A stretch of 64,000 nt of DNA from Bacillus sp. UNC438CL73TsuS30 (GCF_000482325.1 NZ_KI535297.1:124001-188000); one strand, 5' to 3'; shown: positions 8,414 through 17,153, counted from the first letter of the stretch. Notes: a model not told the origin generated them from the sequence alone. Made by a program: numbers and translations.

Positions 8414-8675
8414 GTGGTGTTATCTTTATTTTATACTGTGAAGTAATAGATGACCGTGTCAGCTGTTGCAAAATGGTGTCACCTTCGTTACGAAATTAGT
8501 ACAGATTACATGCTAAATACAGGTTGTCGTTGTGAGGCGATTCATAACAGAATGGTTAAATAGAATGATATCAGAAATTATCATGTGAGATTGAGCAATT
8601 TCCCCTCGAATTTTTTTTTGAAAAACAAGTAAAATGTATTGACTCGAAATATTGTTTGGTGGTAAAATAATAAAT

Positions 8676-8704
8676 TTGATTAAAAATGATTTATATGTTA
8701 TGCT
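8676..8704 (+). promoter_or_regulatory. Candidate sigma-A promoter for the CarD-type gene
   Basis: TTGATT, a 17-bp spacer and TATGCT end about 15 bp before the ribosome binding site. A second candidate, TTGACT with an 18-bp spacer to TAAAAT, lies at 8639-8668. Confidence 0.45.
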
Positions 8705-8734
8705 TAGGTAGGTTAAATTTTGGAGGTGTTTTAT

Positions 8735-9211
8735 TTGTTTCAAGTTGGTGATTACATTGTTTATCCAATGCAGGGTGCCGGTGTTATTGAATCAATAGAA
8801 GAAAAGGAAGTTTTAGGTGAGAAACACCAATACTATGTAATAAAAATGCCAATCAGTAAAATGCAGGTAATGATTCCTATCGGGAAAGAAAAAAAATCAC
8901 GTATTCGCTTAGTTTCTGATATACCTACACTTGAAAACGTATTGCAAATTTTTCAGCATGGACAAACCGATACGAATCTTTCAATGAAAGAAAGATTCAA
9001 AATTAATTCAGAAAAATTGAAAACAGGAAATATCAAAGACGGCGCCGAAGTTGTGCGTGATCTAATGCGTATCAACAAAAGTAAAGCACTTAATTCAAGT
9101 GAAAAACAAATGCTAGAGAGCGCGCGGAAGATATTCATAAGTGAATTAGGATTAATTAAAGGGCTCACTGAAAACCAGGCAACAGATTTGTTAAATAATA
9201 AAGTCGGCTAG
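8735..9211 (+). CDS. CarD/CdnL-type RNA polymerase-binding regulator (YdeB-like)
   Basis: A protein of about 158 residues with an N-terminal CarD/TRCF RNA-polymerase interaction domain: FQVGDYIVYPMQGAGVIESI, then a KMPISKMQVMIPIG strand pair. A helical C-terminal domain follows with VVRDLMRINKSKALNSSEK. The start chosen is the TTG at 8735, with GGAGGTG seven bases upstream; an upstream in-frame TTG at 8720 overlaps that site. CarD proteins bind the polymerase beta subunit and stabilise open promoter complexes. This one resembles B. subtilis YdeB in length and N-terminus. It is transcribed alone. Confidence 0.85.
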   Translation: MFQVGDYIVYPMQGAGVIESIEEKEVLGEKHQYYVIKMPISKMQVMIPIGKEKKSRIRLVSDIPTLENVLQIFQHGQTDTNLSMKERFKINSEKLKTGNIKDGAEVVRDLMRINKSKALNSSEKQMLESARKIFISELGLIKGLTENQATDLLNNKVG

Positions 9212-9392
9212 TTTATTCCTCTAACGTTTATTGTGATTAAACGGAAGAAATGTATCCTATTCAAGAACTTTTCATCATTAACTTCTTTATTTCCTCACAT
9301 TAATCAGACGTTTCTACTTATATTCAATTCCGATTTTTATCAAACGTTTTAATTTAGGACAAATATATTTATTATGCCTAATTCAAACTGGC

Positions 9393-9437
9393 ACGGCCAT
9401 TGGAGCCGTAAGGATGAAAGAGAGGTAGGGCTTTCAT
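9393..9437 (+). other. Two adjacent hairpins in the gap before the cold-shock gene
   Basis: ACGGC/GCCGT (9393-9409) is followed by ATGAAAG/CTTTCAT (9414-9437) and a TTGTTTT tail. They lie upstream of the cold-shock promoter candidate, so they belong to another transcript or to a regulatory site. No riboswitch class is recognised. Confidence 0.35.
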
Positions 9438-9471
9438 TGTTTTAGGTAATTTAATTTATTTTATTGTCCCC

Positions 9472-9500
9472 TTGTAATTTTTTAGAAGAAGTGGTATATT
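9472..9500 (+). promoter_or_regulatory. Candidate sigma-A promoter of the cold-shock gene
   Basis: TTGTAA, a 17-bp spacer and TATATT. Start of transcription near 9507 would give a leader of about 115 bases, which fits the long 5' leaders of cold-shock mRNAs. Confidence 0.6.
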
Positions 9501-9589
9501 AAAAAAGAATTATTTTTGTCCGGTGTAAAGAAAGTGGATTTCTAACTTTTCGTCTTGATGATCACTGAGAGCAAGGATAGTAATATATT

Positions 9590-9605
9590 GTGTGTAATTA
9601 CACAC
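9590..9605 (+). promoter_or_regulatory. Perfect 16-bp palindrome next to the cold-shock ribosome binding site
   Basis: GTGTGTAATTACACAC ends two bases before the AGGAGGC site of the cold-shock gene. It could be an operator or an RNA hairpin that controls access to the ribosome binding site. Confidence 0.5.
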
Positions 9606-9620
9606 TAGGAGGCAACACAA

Positions 9621-9821
9621 ATGGAAAATGGTAAAGTAAAATGGTTTAACGCAGAAAAAGGTTTCGGATTCATCGAACGTGAAGGCGGAGAAGATGTATT
9701 CGTTCATTTCTCAGCTATCCAAGGCGAAGGTTTCAAATCTCTTGAAGAAGGTCAATCCGTAACTTTTGATGTTGAGCAAGGCCAACGTGGAGCTCAAGCA
9801 GCAAACGTTCGTAAAGCATAA
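9621..9821 (+). CDS. csp: Cold-shock protein, CspA family
   Basis: A 66-residue single cold-shock domain of normal length. It starts MENGKVKWFNAEKGFGFIE and carries RNP1 (KGFGFIE) and RNP2 (VFVHF), then a QGQRGAQAANVRKA ending close to B. subtilis CspC. The protein binds single-stranded nucleic acid and acts as an RNA chaperone. AGGAGGC precedes the ATG. The gene has a long leader with a palindrome at the ribosome binding site and a strong terminator, so it is a single-gene unit. Confidence 0.95.
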   Translation: MENGKVKWFNAEKGFGFIEREGGEDVFVHFSAIQGEGFKSLEEGQSVTFDVEQGQRGAQAANVRKA

Positions 9822-9828
9822 TAATGAA

Positions 9829-9860
9829 AAAAACAGACTCTAACTTTAGAGTCTGTTTTT
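9829..9860 (+). terminator. Intrinsic terminator of the cold-shock gene
   Basis: AACAGACTCTA faces TAGAGTCTGTT with a tract of seven or more T. Confidence 0.9.
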
Positions 9861-9902
9861 TTATTTAAGGATAGGATATATATAAGTTTTGCCTTTGAGA
9901 AT

Positions 9903-10048
9903 TGTCCAGCTCCATCGCCTAGCCCCTCGAGGGAAAAAATGAACTGCTTTTTTCCTAGGTTGCTTCGGTACTGTCAATGAAGTCAAAGAACGACTTCACT
10001 GCCAGACCTCCAGCACTTGTCGGGGCTGACCAAGGCGTTTGCGCTTTT
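9903..10048. repeat. Dispersed intergenic repeat of Bacillaceae
   Basis: The ends TCCAGCTCCATCGCCTAGCC and CACTTGTCGGGGCTGACCAA, finishing in AAGGCGTTTGCGCTTTTCC, match from memory a G+C-rich element found between genes in many Bacillus-group genomes. The middle (TTGCTTCGGTACTGTCAATG and onward) looks expanded relative to the short form. It carries no coding frame. Copy number cannot be judged from one window. Confidence 0.55.
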
Positions 10049-10061
10049 CCTATTCAAGGCA

Positions 10062-10091
10062 ATAAAAAACACCACTCACGAATGAGCGGTG
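10062..10091 (-). terminator. Minus-strand hairpin with T tract
   Basis: CACCACTCA faces TGAGCGGTG, and read on the minus strand it is followed by TTTTTTATT. No convincing minus-strand gene lies upstream of it. Confidence 0.5.
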
Positions 10092-10233
10092 CAGATAAAA
10101 CGGTAAATCAAATGGTAATGCAAGTATAGCATATAAAGTTAGAAAAACCTAAATAATACTTAAATTTATAAAAAATTTCATAAAAAGTAAAAGAGTGGGA
10201 TCCATTTTCCCTTTTACTATGGATATGAAATCT

Positions 10234-10265
10234 AAGACGTTTTCTTTCGAAAGCGTCTTTTTTAT
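10234..10265 (+). terminator. Orphan plus-strand terminator
   Basis: AAGACGTTTTC pairs with GAAAGCGTCTT over a four-base loop and is followed by seven T. The cold-shock gene already has its own terminator, so this one probably ends an unannotated short RNA from 10092-10233, where another partly paired stretch (AGTAAAAG...CTTTTACT) is visible. Confidence 0.6.
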
Positions 10266-10449
10266 GTCCAAATTTAGGAATGATTAAAATAATAAAAAAA
10301 TTAAATATATTTTTATACAAATTATGACAAAATTCAAAGTGTTCAATCAAATAAAATAGTACTAAGGATATAGGCAACCAATCAAAGGCTTAAGCTGTAA
10401 TGAAATCCAAAAGAAAAGGGTGCTATGTTTCAACTAAGGGGGAAGGTCA

Positions 10450-11895
10450 ATGAGAAATACGGTTTACATGCCAATTAGACAAATTCATAAAAGGCGGAAT
10501 AACCCATTAAGAATGTTAATAAACGGGAAATCTATAGTAATAGCCATTATCGTTTTAATAGCCATAGTGTTTGCTGGTATTTATTATTATCAGGCAACTC
10601 GGTTCAATCAAAATATTAAAATCAATGGCACAAAAGTTGGTGGATTGACCGTAGATCATGCTTTAAAAAAATTACAATCAACGGTATTAAAAAACGAAGT
10701 CTTTGTGGGAAAGGATAGAATTTTCAATGGAAAAGATACAAAAACGGGTTTTAGCAATAAAGACCTAAATAATGTCAAGGAAATATTAAAAAAGCAAAAG
10801 ACATTTTTACCTTCCTCAAAGGAAAAAAATTATGCGCTGCTGCCAAGTAATATCGATCAGTATCACAGTCAAACAATTAGGGGAAATGTAGAAAATCAAC
10901 TCAAAGCTATAAATAAAAGCTTAAAAGGCGCAAGTGATTCGGTGGTCTTTTTGAAAAATGGCAAGATGATCACTCCAAACAGCGAAGCTGGTCATTTAGT
11001 TGATGTTGACGGTACCATAAAGGATTATCTGAAAAAGGAATATAATAGTGTCATTCATTTGAATCCCGTATACATAAAATCTAATATAGTGGATAATACG
11101 TTGGTAAAAAAAGAAGAGAATTTGCTGCAAGAACTTATGCACCGAACTGTAAATTATAAACTGCAGGATAAAATTTATTCTTTAAAAGCGAGTGAAGTTA
11201 TCAAGAATGCATCCCTTTCTCAAAAAATGAAGTATATCATTGATCCGAGCGGGATTAAGAACAGGATTGCTGAAATGAATCGTTCGCAATCTACTTTAAA
11301 TAAAAATTACAAATTTAAAACACATTCAGGTAAGGTTATTTCAGTAAAAGGAAAGTCCTACGGGTGGGCAATCGATGTTGATGCAGAAACCAAACGAATA
11401 GTGAAGGCCTTTGAAAAAGGGGAAAACTCAATCAAAGCCTATAATATTTACGGCGTTGGTTGGAGCACATATGGCGTCGGCTATCATGTTACATCCAATA
11501 ATGGCATAGGTGATACGTATGCGGAAGTGTCCATTAAGGATCAACGGATTTGGATTTATAAAAATAGCCAATTAAAAGTGACATCTTCTGTGGTTACAGG
11601 TTGGCATGGAGTCAACCAAGATACACCAAAAGGCGTATGGTATGTCCAGTATAAAAAAACACCATCCATTCTTAGAGGAAGCGAAGTTGGAAATCCGAAT
11701 TATTCTGTTAAAGTCACTTATTGGGCCCCGTTTACGTTGGATGGCGTTGGGTTTCATGATGCCGGATGGCGGAGAAACTGGGCAAGTAATGCCTATCTAA
11801 CCAATGGGTCGGGTGGCTGTGTGAACATAAAGCCTGATGTGATGAAAACTGTGTACGCCAATCTTGTTCAAAATGAAGCCGTTATTGTTTATTAA
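10450..11895 (+). CDS. L,D-transpeptidase (YkuD) with peptidoglycan-binding region, membrane-anchored
   Basis: A 481-residue protein with one N-terminal membrane segment near residues 28-47 (SIVIAIIVLIAIVFAGIYYY) preceded by a basic cytoplasmic stretch, so the bulk is outside. Residues about 70-340 are an extracellular region of the type found in YkuD proteins with a PG_binding_4 domain. The YkuD domain spans about 365-481. H436 (GFHDAGW) and C457 (SGGCVN) form the active site; the usual Arg after CVN is Ile here. It should make 3-3 cross-links or attach proteins to peptidoglycan. GGGGGAAGG precedes the ATG. It is monocistronic. Confidence 0.85.
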   Translation: MRNTVYMPIRQIHKRRNNPLRMLINGKSIVIAIIVLIAIVFAGIYYYQATRFNQNIKINGTKVGGLTVDHALKKLQSTVLKNEVFVGKDRIFNGKDTKTGFSNKDLNNVKEILKKQKTFLPSSKEKNYALLPSNIDQYHSQTIRGNVENQLKAINKSLKGASDSVVFLKNGKMITPNSEAGHLVDVDGTIKDYLKKEYNSVIHLNPVYIKSNIVDNTLVKKEENLLQELMHRTVNYKLQDKIYSLKASEVIKNASLSQKMKYIIDPSGIKNRIAEMNRSQSTLNKNYKFKTHSGKVISVKGKSYGWAIDVDAETKRIVKAFEKGENSIKAYNIYGVGWSTYGVGYHVTSNNGIGDTYAEVSIKDQRIWIYKNSQLKVTSSVVTGWHGVNQDTPKGVWYVQYKKTPSILRGSEVGNPNYSVKVTYWAPFTLDGVGFHDAGWRRNWASNAYLTNGSGGCVNIKPDVMKTVYANLVQNEAVIVY

Positions 11896-11969
11896 AGATG
11901 GCTTTTAACTAAAAATGTGGTGAAAACCTGTTTCCATATTAAAATATTACTATATTAATGATGAATGAG

Positions 11970-12000
11970 AAAAAAGTCTTCTTGAGAAGGCTTTTTTTTC
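11970..12000 (+). terminator. Intrinsic terminator of the L,D-transpeptidase
   Basis: AAAAAGTCTTCT faces AGAAGGCTTTTTT with an eight-base T tract. Confidence 0.75.
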
Positions 12001-12085
12001 ATTTCTGTAGTAGATATTTGCAGAAAGAGCCAAAATTTCGGGCGAACATCTTGAAAATTATCGTTAATAGGTATAAAATTTTACC

Positions 12086-12093
12086 TTGTGAAA
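12086..12093 (+). promoter_or_regulatory. Possible Rex half-site upstream of yjlC-ndh
   Basis: TTGTGAAA equals one half of the Rex operator (TTGTGAAATATTTTCACAA), but the second half is not conserved (ATTTTATTA). ndh is a known Rex target in B. subtilis. The rest of the 11896-12225 gap is AT-rich with no other clear signal. Confidence 0.25.
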
Positions 12094-12225
12094 TCAATTT
12101 TATTATTATGTTTATAGTAATTAATTAAGAATGAAACGTACCAGCAAGATGAAAAGGCAGGTTCATAGGGATATAGAGTTGTTTCATGTATTCCAAACAG
12201 CCGCCTAACGAAAGGGGAATTCGCT

Positions 12226-12642
12226 ATGTTAGATGTTATGGAAAAACCTGTAGAAACGAAACAAGAACGACTCGATGTGCTTGATCAGCTATTAAACCCA
12301 GAGGTTCAGGAATCTTTGACTACATTAGTTGAACAGCTTCCAAAATTGACTGAACTTGTGAATTTATTAACGAAGTCTTATGATTTTGCTCAGTCCGTTG
12401 CAACAGATGAGATTTTAAAAAATGATACGGTTGGAGCTATTAAAGAAATTGCAGAACCCGTAAAAGATTCTGTGAAAAATCTTGCTGCGACTGTTATTGA
12501 AGCAAAAGACCGTGCGGAAGAAAGCAACGAAGTGATCGGCCTATTTGGAATTTTGAAAATGTTGAAAGACCCACAAGCACAGAAGCTTTTCCGTTTCTTT
12601 AACGCTTTCCTAGAAGTTTCTGCAGATCGTTCAACAAAATAA
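12226..12642 (+). CDS. yjlC: DUF1641 protein, partner of NADH dehydrogenase (YjlC-like)
   Basis: A 138-residue helical protein of the DUF1641 family, with LLNPEVQESLTTLVEQLPKL early and the diagnostic C-terminal GLFGILKMLKDPQAQKLFRF. Length and position directly upstream of a type 2 NADH dehydrogenase match B. subtilis yjlC-ndh. AAAGGGG precedes the ATG, and the next gene starts 31 bp after the stop, so they form an operon. Function is unknown. A second DUF1641 gene occurs beside formate dehydrogenase at 39490. Confidence 0.85.
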   Translation: MLDVMEKPVETKQERLDVLDQLLNPEVQESLTTLVEQLPKLTELVNLLTKSYDFAQSVATDEILKNDTVGAIKEIAEPVKDSVKNLAATVIEAKDRAEESNEVIGLFGILKMLKDPQAQKLFRFFNAFLEVSADRSTK

Positions 12643-12673
12643 TTTTAATTATACTACGGACGGGGGAAATACT

Positions 12674-13852
12674 ATGTCAAAAAAAATCGTCATTTTAGGG
12701 GCCGGTTATGGCGGACTATTGGCTGCAATCAATATTCGTAAATACTTAAATAAGGACCAAGCAGAAGTTACAGTAGTAAATCAGTACCCTACACACCAAA
12801 TCATTACAGAACTTCATCGTTTAGCAGCAGGGAGTGTTGCTGAACAAGCGGTGGCTATGCCTTTAGCGAAGTTATTTAAAGGAAAAGACATTGAATTGCG
12901 AATCGCAAAAGTTGAGTCTTTTTCAGTGGATAAAAAAGAAGTGAAACTTTCAGATGGCTCCTATCTAACATATGATGCGTTAGTTGTGGCATTAGGAAGT
13001 AAAACTGCTTACTTTGGAATTCCAGGCTTAGAAGAAAACAGTATGGTTTTAAAATCTGCGGATGATGCCAATAAAATTTACCAGCATATCGAAGAACGTA
13101 TTAGTGAATATGCTAAAACGAAAAATGAAGCGGATGCAACAATTCTAATTGGCGGCGGTGGATTAACTGGCGTTGAATTAGTTGGTGAAATCGCTGATAT
13201 TATGCCTAAGCTTGCAAGAGGCTATGGCGTGGATCCGAAAGAAGTGAAATTACTTCTAGTCGAAGCAGGTCCTAAAATTCTACCAGTGTTGCCGGACCCA
13301 TTAATTGAACGCGCAACTGCAAGTCTTGAAGCTCGTGGGGTTCAGTTCTTAACGGGTCTGCCTGTTACGAATGTAGAAGGCAATGTAATTGATTTAAAAG
13401 ATGGACAAAAGATTGTTGCCAATACATTTGTTTGGACTGGCGGTGTACAAGGTAATCCTTTAGTTGGTGAATCAGGTCTTGAAGTAAATCGTGGACGTGC
13501 AACAGTAAACGAATATCTTCAATCTACATCCCATAAAGAAGTATTTGTAGTAGGGGATAGTGCTGTTGTCTTTGGCCCAGAAGGTCGTCCATACCCACCA
13601 ACTGCACAAATTGCTTGGCAAATGGGTGAACAAACAGGATACAATCTATATGCATTCTTGGAAAATAAATCCTTTAAGGAGTTTTCTCAAGTTAACTCTG
13701 GTACACTTGCAAGCTTAGGACGTAAAGATGCTGTTGCAACTATTGGTGCTAATTCTATTCCACTAAAAGGTCTTCCGGCTTCCTTAATGAAGGAAGCAAG
13801 TAATGTTCGCTACTTAACACATATTAAAGCATTGTTCAGCTTAGCATATTAA
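12674..13852 (+). CDS. ndh: Type 2 NADH:quinone oxidoreductase
   Basis: A 392-residue FAD flavoprotein, normal for NDH-2. The FAD-binding GAGYGG is at residues 8-13, the NADH-binding ILIGGGGLTGVELVGE begins near 157, and the quinone-side AQIAWQMGEQTGYN is near 316. VVGDSAVV corresponds to the second FAD contact. It oxidises NADH and reduces menaquinone at the membrane without pumping protons. It is the second gene of the yjlC-ndh operon and ends at a strong terminator. Confidence 0.92.
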   Translation: MSKKIVILGAGYGGLLAAINIRKYLNKDQAEVTVVNQYPTHQIITELHRLAAGSVAEQAVAMPLAKLFKGKDIELRIAKVESFSVDKKEVKLSDGSYLTYDALVVALGSKTAYFGIPGLEENSMVLKSADDANKIYQHIEERISEYAKTKNEADATILIGGGGLTGVELVGEIADIMPKLARGYGVDPKEVKLLLVEAGPKILPVLPDPLIERATASLEARGVQFLTGLPVTNVEGNVIDLKDGQKIVANTFVWTGGVQGNPLVGESGLEVNRGRATVNEYLQSTSHKEVFVVGDSAVVFGPEGRPYPPTAQIAWQMGEQTGYNLYAFLENKSFKEFSQVNSGTLASLGRKDAVATIGANSIPLKGLPASLMKEASNVRYLTHIKALFSLAY

Positions 13853-13945
13853 TTTTGTTTGTTTTTCAACTCTAAAGTACAAAAGCTTATAAGTTGCAAA
13901 CTACAACTTTTAAGGACTATAATAACAATGGCTTTCTTAAAGGAT

Positions 13946-13986
13946 AAACCACAGTGCCCCGACAACACTGTGGTTTTCTTTTTTTT
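13946..13986 (+). terminator. Intrinsic terminator of yjlC-ndh
   Basis: AAACCACAGTG faces CACTGTGGTTT, followed by CTTTTTTTTT. Confidence 0.9.
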
Positions 13987-14234
13987 AGTTTACTTTAAAG
14001 CCCGAATTAAATATGGATAGGTAAAATGGCAGAACAGCATAAATAAAACAGGATATTACTCTTGGAATATAGAATATAGTATAAATATTAACCAAAACAA
14101 CTTTTAGAATGTGATAGTGAAAAATTTCATGGCATTACTTTTAAAATGGATTGATTAAACATATAGGATTTAGGATTAGAATATGAATGGGATAAATGAA
14201 AAATTGGAATTCTTATACTTGATTAGGAGGTCCT
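13987..14234. other. Intergenic DNA before an unknown gene
   Basis: AT-rich, with ATATAGGATTTAGGATTAG at 14160-14178, which resembles the TAGGATTAG motif found before two genes of the sulfur cluster. No coding sequence seen. Confidence 0.3.
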
Positions 14235-14915
14235 ATGAAACAAAGTAAATATTCCATTGCAGATTACTGGAGAAATAAGATCAGACTAGATGAGGAGTTA
14301 TGGGGTTGCCTTTTTGAGAACCAACCCATAACACAGAATTCGGTGATTATCAATCCGGTAATCCTTAACTCTTATAGTGACCAATCGGAAAACGCTTGGG
14401 CTGTTTATCCTAATCCACAAAGTGTCTTCGGATTTTTAAAATTTATCTATCTTCCTACGGCCTTTATAGGGTTAATTAATCCGGAAATGGAGTATCAATA
14501 TTATTTTGAAGAAGACCTTGGAGAGCTTTTGGACGAATTGAAGGATGAATCCCCTGATAAAATAAAATTAATAACTAAAATGGAAGAAATTTATTTTGCG
14601 TTAAACAATAGTTGGGATGATCACAATCATTTATGCCTAGAGAAAATAAAACAATGGTCAAGAAGTTTTAATGAGGACTGGTTGAAATTAAATGGAACCG
14701 CATTATCCTTTCATGTTTTTAGCTCGCCTGAAGAGGCTGCAAAATTTATTATCCAAGTTTACGAAGAAGACTTGGGCATCGATTTCCTAGAAAATGATCT
14801 TGGTATCACCAAAAATGATTTATTAAACATCACAGGTCAAGAAATCTTTCAAAATGCATTTATGAAAAGGCGTTTTACTGACATCTTAACCAATCGATTA
14901 AAAGTTGCTTTTTGA
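14235..14915 (+). CDS. Hypothetical protein, unrecognised
   Basis: A 226-residue acidic soluble protein with an AGGAGGT ribosome binding site directly before the ATG. It is rich in aromatic residues (NNSWDDHNHLCLEKIKQWSR around 122-142). There is no signal peptide or membrane segment. It is followed by a palindromic repeat that may terminate it. No family is recognised, and neighbours do not suggest a role. Confidence 0.55.
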   Translation: MKQSKYSIADYWRNKIRLDEELWGCLFENQPITQNSVIINPVILNSYSDQSENAWAVYPNPQSVFGFLKFIYLPTAFIGLINPEMEYQYYFEEDLGELLDELKDESPDKIKLITKMEEIYFALNNSWDDHNHLCLEKIKQWSRSFNEDWLKLNGTALSFHVFSSPEEAAKFIIQVYEEDLGIDFLENDLGITKNDLLNITGQEIFQNAFMKRRFTDILTNRLKVAF

Positions 14916-14927
14916 TACGGAAAGAAA

Positions 14928-14997
14928 AGAAACATGGGGTCCGACCCCCTGCGGATAAAAGCGTTCGCATCGGGGGAGTGACCCCATGTTTTCTATT
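14928..14997. repeat. Palindromic CATGGGGTC repeat, probable terminator
   Basis: AACATGGGGTC (14931-14941) faces GACCCCATGTT (14980-14990), with a second G/C pair of blocks inside (GACCCCCTGCG and CGGGGGAG). A partial copy is at 29499-29520. The family of elements is common between genes in Bacillus-group genomes (from memory). Confidence 0.6.
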
Positions 14998-15087
14998 TCT
15001 TGCTATACAAAAGAAGAATATCCAATTTATTTAAATAAGGTATTGTAGGTAGAAAGAAAATAGTCAGGATAAAGGTGAGGTAATCTT

Positions 15088-16005
15088 ATGATTCATATTG
15101 TAAATGGCGATGTAGTTGGTAATAAAATTAAACAAATCGAAGGTGACATCCTGGTTTGGAGAGAAATGTATGACTTTGGTCCCTTAAATTTAACCTGGTC
15201 AAAAGAAGAGCAAATAAAAAAACGTGCTCAATTTTTTGAAGAAAAACTTGAAATTCCATCAGAAATTTTTATTCAAAATTGTCAAAATCAAGATCGTATA
15301 TTGAATGGGATAGCGAAGTCAGAGGAGATTATTCTCTGGTTTGAGCATGACCGATTTGACCAAACCATGCTCATGTACTTACTAACGGAATTATCTACTA
15401 AAGGCTGCGAAAATATTTCATTGATAAGTATTGATCAGTATCCTGGTATAACACCTTTTTATGGATTAGGGCAATTATCATCAGGACAATTATTGGGACT
15501 GCTTGATAGTAGAAAAAAGATAACAACTGAACAAATCCATGAGGCGACCACTGGATGGACTGCCTATAACTCCACTGAGAATGTGGATATTGAAAAATGG
15601 ATTTTATCTAAAAACCATACTCTACCGTTTCTCCTTCGAGTACTTCAAGATCATAAATGTTATTTTCCCTCTATTCAAACCGGCTTAAATGAGGTTGAAT
15701 ATTTAGCACTATCCTTCCTTCGTGAAGACGGATGTTTATTTTATGATTTGTTTTCTCGCATGATGGAAGAGAGAATTAATGATGGTTTAAGTAACTTGCA
15801 TTTGGCAGCTATTTTAAAAGAATTAATGAAAGGACCGTATCCGTTGCTTAAAGGTAACATTCCTTTGCCAAATTATCCTCACCCTGCTTCCAATCCAATG
15901 CTGGAATTAACCTCCTATGGGTTAGATGTATTAAATGGGGTCCAAAATCGAATTGAGCTGGTTGGGATTGATTGGTGGGTAGGGGGAGTATATTTACATA
16001 CCTGA
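15088..16005 (+). CDS. DUF1835/DUF3658 domain protein
   Basis: A 305-residue protein. The N-terminal DUF1835 domain (about 1-125) has MIHIVNGDVVGNKI, WREMYDFGPL and EIILWFEHDRFDQTMLMYL. The C-terminal DUF3658-like region includes LRVLQDHKCYFPSIQTGLNE and LTSYGLDVLNG, with a winged-helix flavour. An AAGGTGAGG site precedes the ATG. The family is widespread in Bacillus and has no known reaction. It is flanked by unrelated genes. Confidence 0.75.
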   Translation: MIHIVNGDVVGNKIKQIEGDILVWREMYDFGPLNLTWSKEEQIKKRAQFFEEKLEIPSEIFIQNCQNQDRILNGIAKSEEIILWFEHDRFDQTMLMYLLTELSTKGCENISLISIDQYPGITPFYGLGQLSSGQLLGLLDSRKKITTEQIHEATTGWTAYNSTENVDIEKWILSKNHTLPFLLRVLQDHKCYFPSIQTGLNEVEYLALSFLREDGCLFYDLFSRMMEERINDGLSNLHLAAILKELMKGPYPLLKGNIPLPNYPHPASNPMLELTSYGLDVLNGVQNRIELVGIDWWVGGVYLHT

Positions 16006-16158
16006 CAGTTCAAGGTTCTGCCACTAGAGCAGCAATCGGGTTCACACCCAGCTTTTCAGATATCGCAATAAAACGTCTATTTACAGAAAACTTAAAACTG
16101 TGAAAATAATCCATAATTATGGTAATCTTAAACTACTAAAAAACTAGGGAGTGACTCG

Positions 16159-17001
16159 TTGGTGAAAACTATTCCAGAGATTCTATTAAATGATGGGCTT
16201 ACTTTGCCTGTGATTGGATTAGGTACATATAAACTTAAGGGGAATGAAGGAGTCAATTCTATCCTATCTGCAATCAATCAAGGCTATCGATTAATTGACT
16301 CTGCATATAATTATGAAAATGAAGGAACCGTCGGTGAAGCCGTTAGACGCAGTTCTATTCCGAGAGAAGACTTAAGAATTACATCGAAATTACCTGGCCG
16401 TTATCAAACCTATGACAAGGCGGTTACGACCATTCAGGAATCACTATATCGCACTAATCTTGACTATTATGATTTATATCTTATTCATTGGCCTAATCCG
16501 AAACAGGAACTATACGTGGAGGCATGGCAGGCATTGATTGATGCAAAAAAATCGGGACTTATTTGTTCGATTGGTGTTTGTAATTTCTTGCCTGAACATT
16601 CGGAGCGTTTGGAAAAAGAAACCGGCGTAAAGCCAAGCGTCAATCAAATCGAATTGCACCCATTTTTTAATCAAGCCGCTCAACGGAAATGGCATAAAGA
16701 AAATAATATTTTTACAGAATCTTGGAGTCCACTTGCTCGGGCAAATGAAGTCTTACATAACGAAACACTTCAAAAGATTGCTGGCGGTCATAACAAATCT
16801 ATTTCTCAAATAATTTTACGCTGGCATTATCAGCTCGGGGCCATATCCATTCCTAAGTCTGCATCTTCTGAGCGGCAACTTGAAAATATATCGATATTTG
16901 ACTTCTTTTTGAATGAAACAGAGATGTCGATGATTTCTGAATTAACCCGTCCAGATGGGAGAATAAATAATCAAGATCCTGCAGTATATGAAGAATTTTA
17001 A
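16159..17001 (+). CDS. Aldo/keto reductase
   Basis: A 280-residue NADPH-dependent aldo/keto reductase of normal length. The catalytic tetrad is complete: D47, Y52, K77 and H110 (RLIDSAYNYENE, TSKLPG, YLIHWP). The C-terminal IPKSASSERQLENISIFDF is the NADPH-binding signature. It resembles B. subtilis YvgN/YtbE-type methylglyoxal or aldehyde reductases. Start may be TTG 16159 or GTG 16162, both behind AGGGAGTG. It ends at a strong terminator, so it is separate from the sulfur cluster downstream. Confidence 0.88.
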   Translation: MVKTIPEILLNDGLTLPVIGLGTYKLKGNEGVNSILSAINQGYRLIDSAYNYENEGTVGEAVRRSSIPREDLRITSKLPGRYQTYDKAVTTIQESLYRTNLDYYDLYLIHWPNPKQELYVEAWQALIDAKKSGLICSIGVCNFLPEHSERLEKETGVKPSVNQIELHPFFNQAAQRKWHKENNIFTESWSPLARANEVLHNETLQKIAGGHNKSISQIILRWHYQLGAISIPKSASSERQLENISIFDFFLNETEMSMISELTRPDGRINNQDPAVYEEF

Positions 17002-17113
17002 GCCAGAGAAAGAGTGTTTAAAATTTTATCTAATTCACACTTTACTTATTGGATTAATTGGAGTAGAATGTTTAGAAAATCATAAATATTGGAAATCTGC
17101 CGATTGGTCACCC

Positions 17114-17153
17114 AAAGGCTCCTAAACGTATTACACGTAGAGGAGCCTTTTTT
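17114..17153 (+). terminator. Intrinsic terminator of the aldo/keto reductase
   Basis: AAAGGCTCCT faces AGGAGCCTTT, with an inner ACGT pairing and six T. Confidence 0.85.

Noticed and set aside
10108..10377. 89-residue minus-strand frame
   Set aside because: No ribosome binding site, composition driven by AT-rich DNA (many Phe, Ile, Lys), and it crosses the orphan terminator.
16010..16100. Minus-strand stretch reading RRFIAISEKLGVNPIAALVA
   Set aside because: Protein-like, but only about 25 codons, with no start or recognised family; too short to call a pseudogene.
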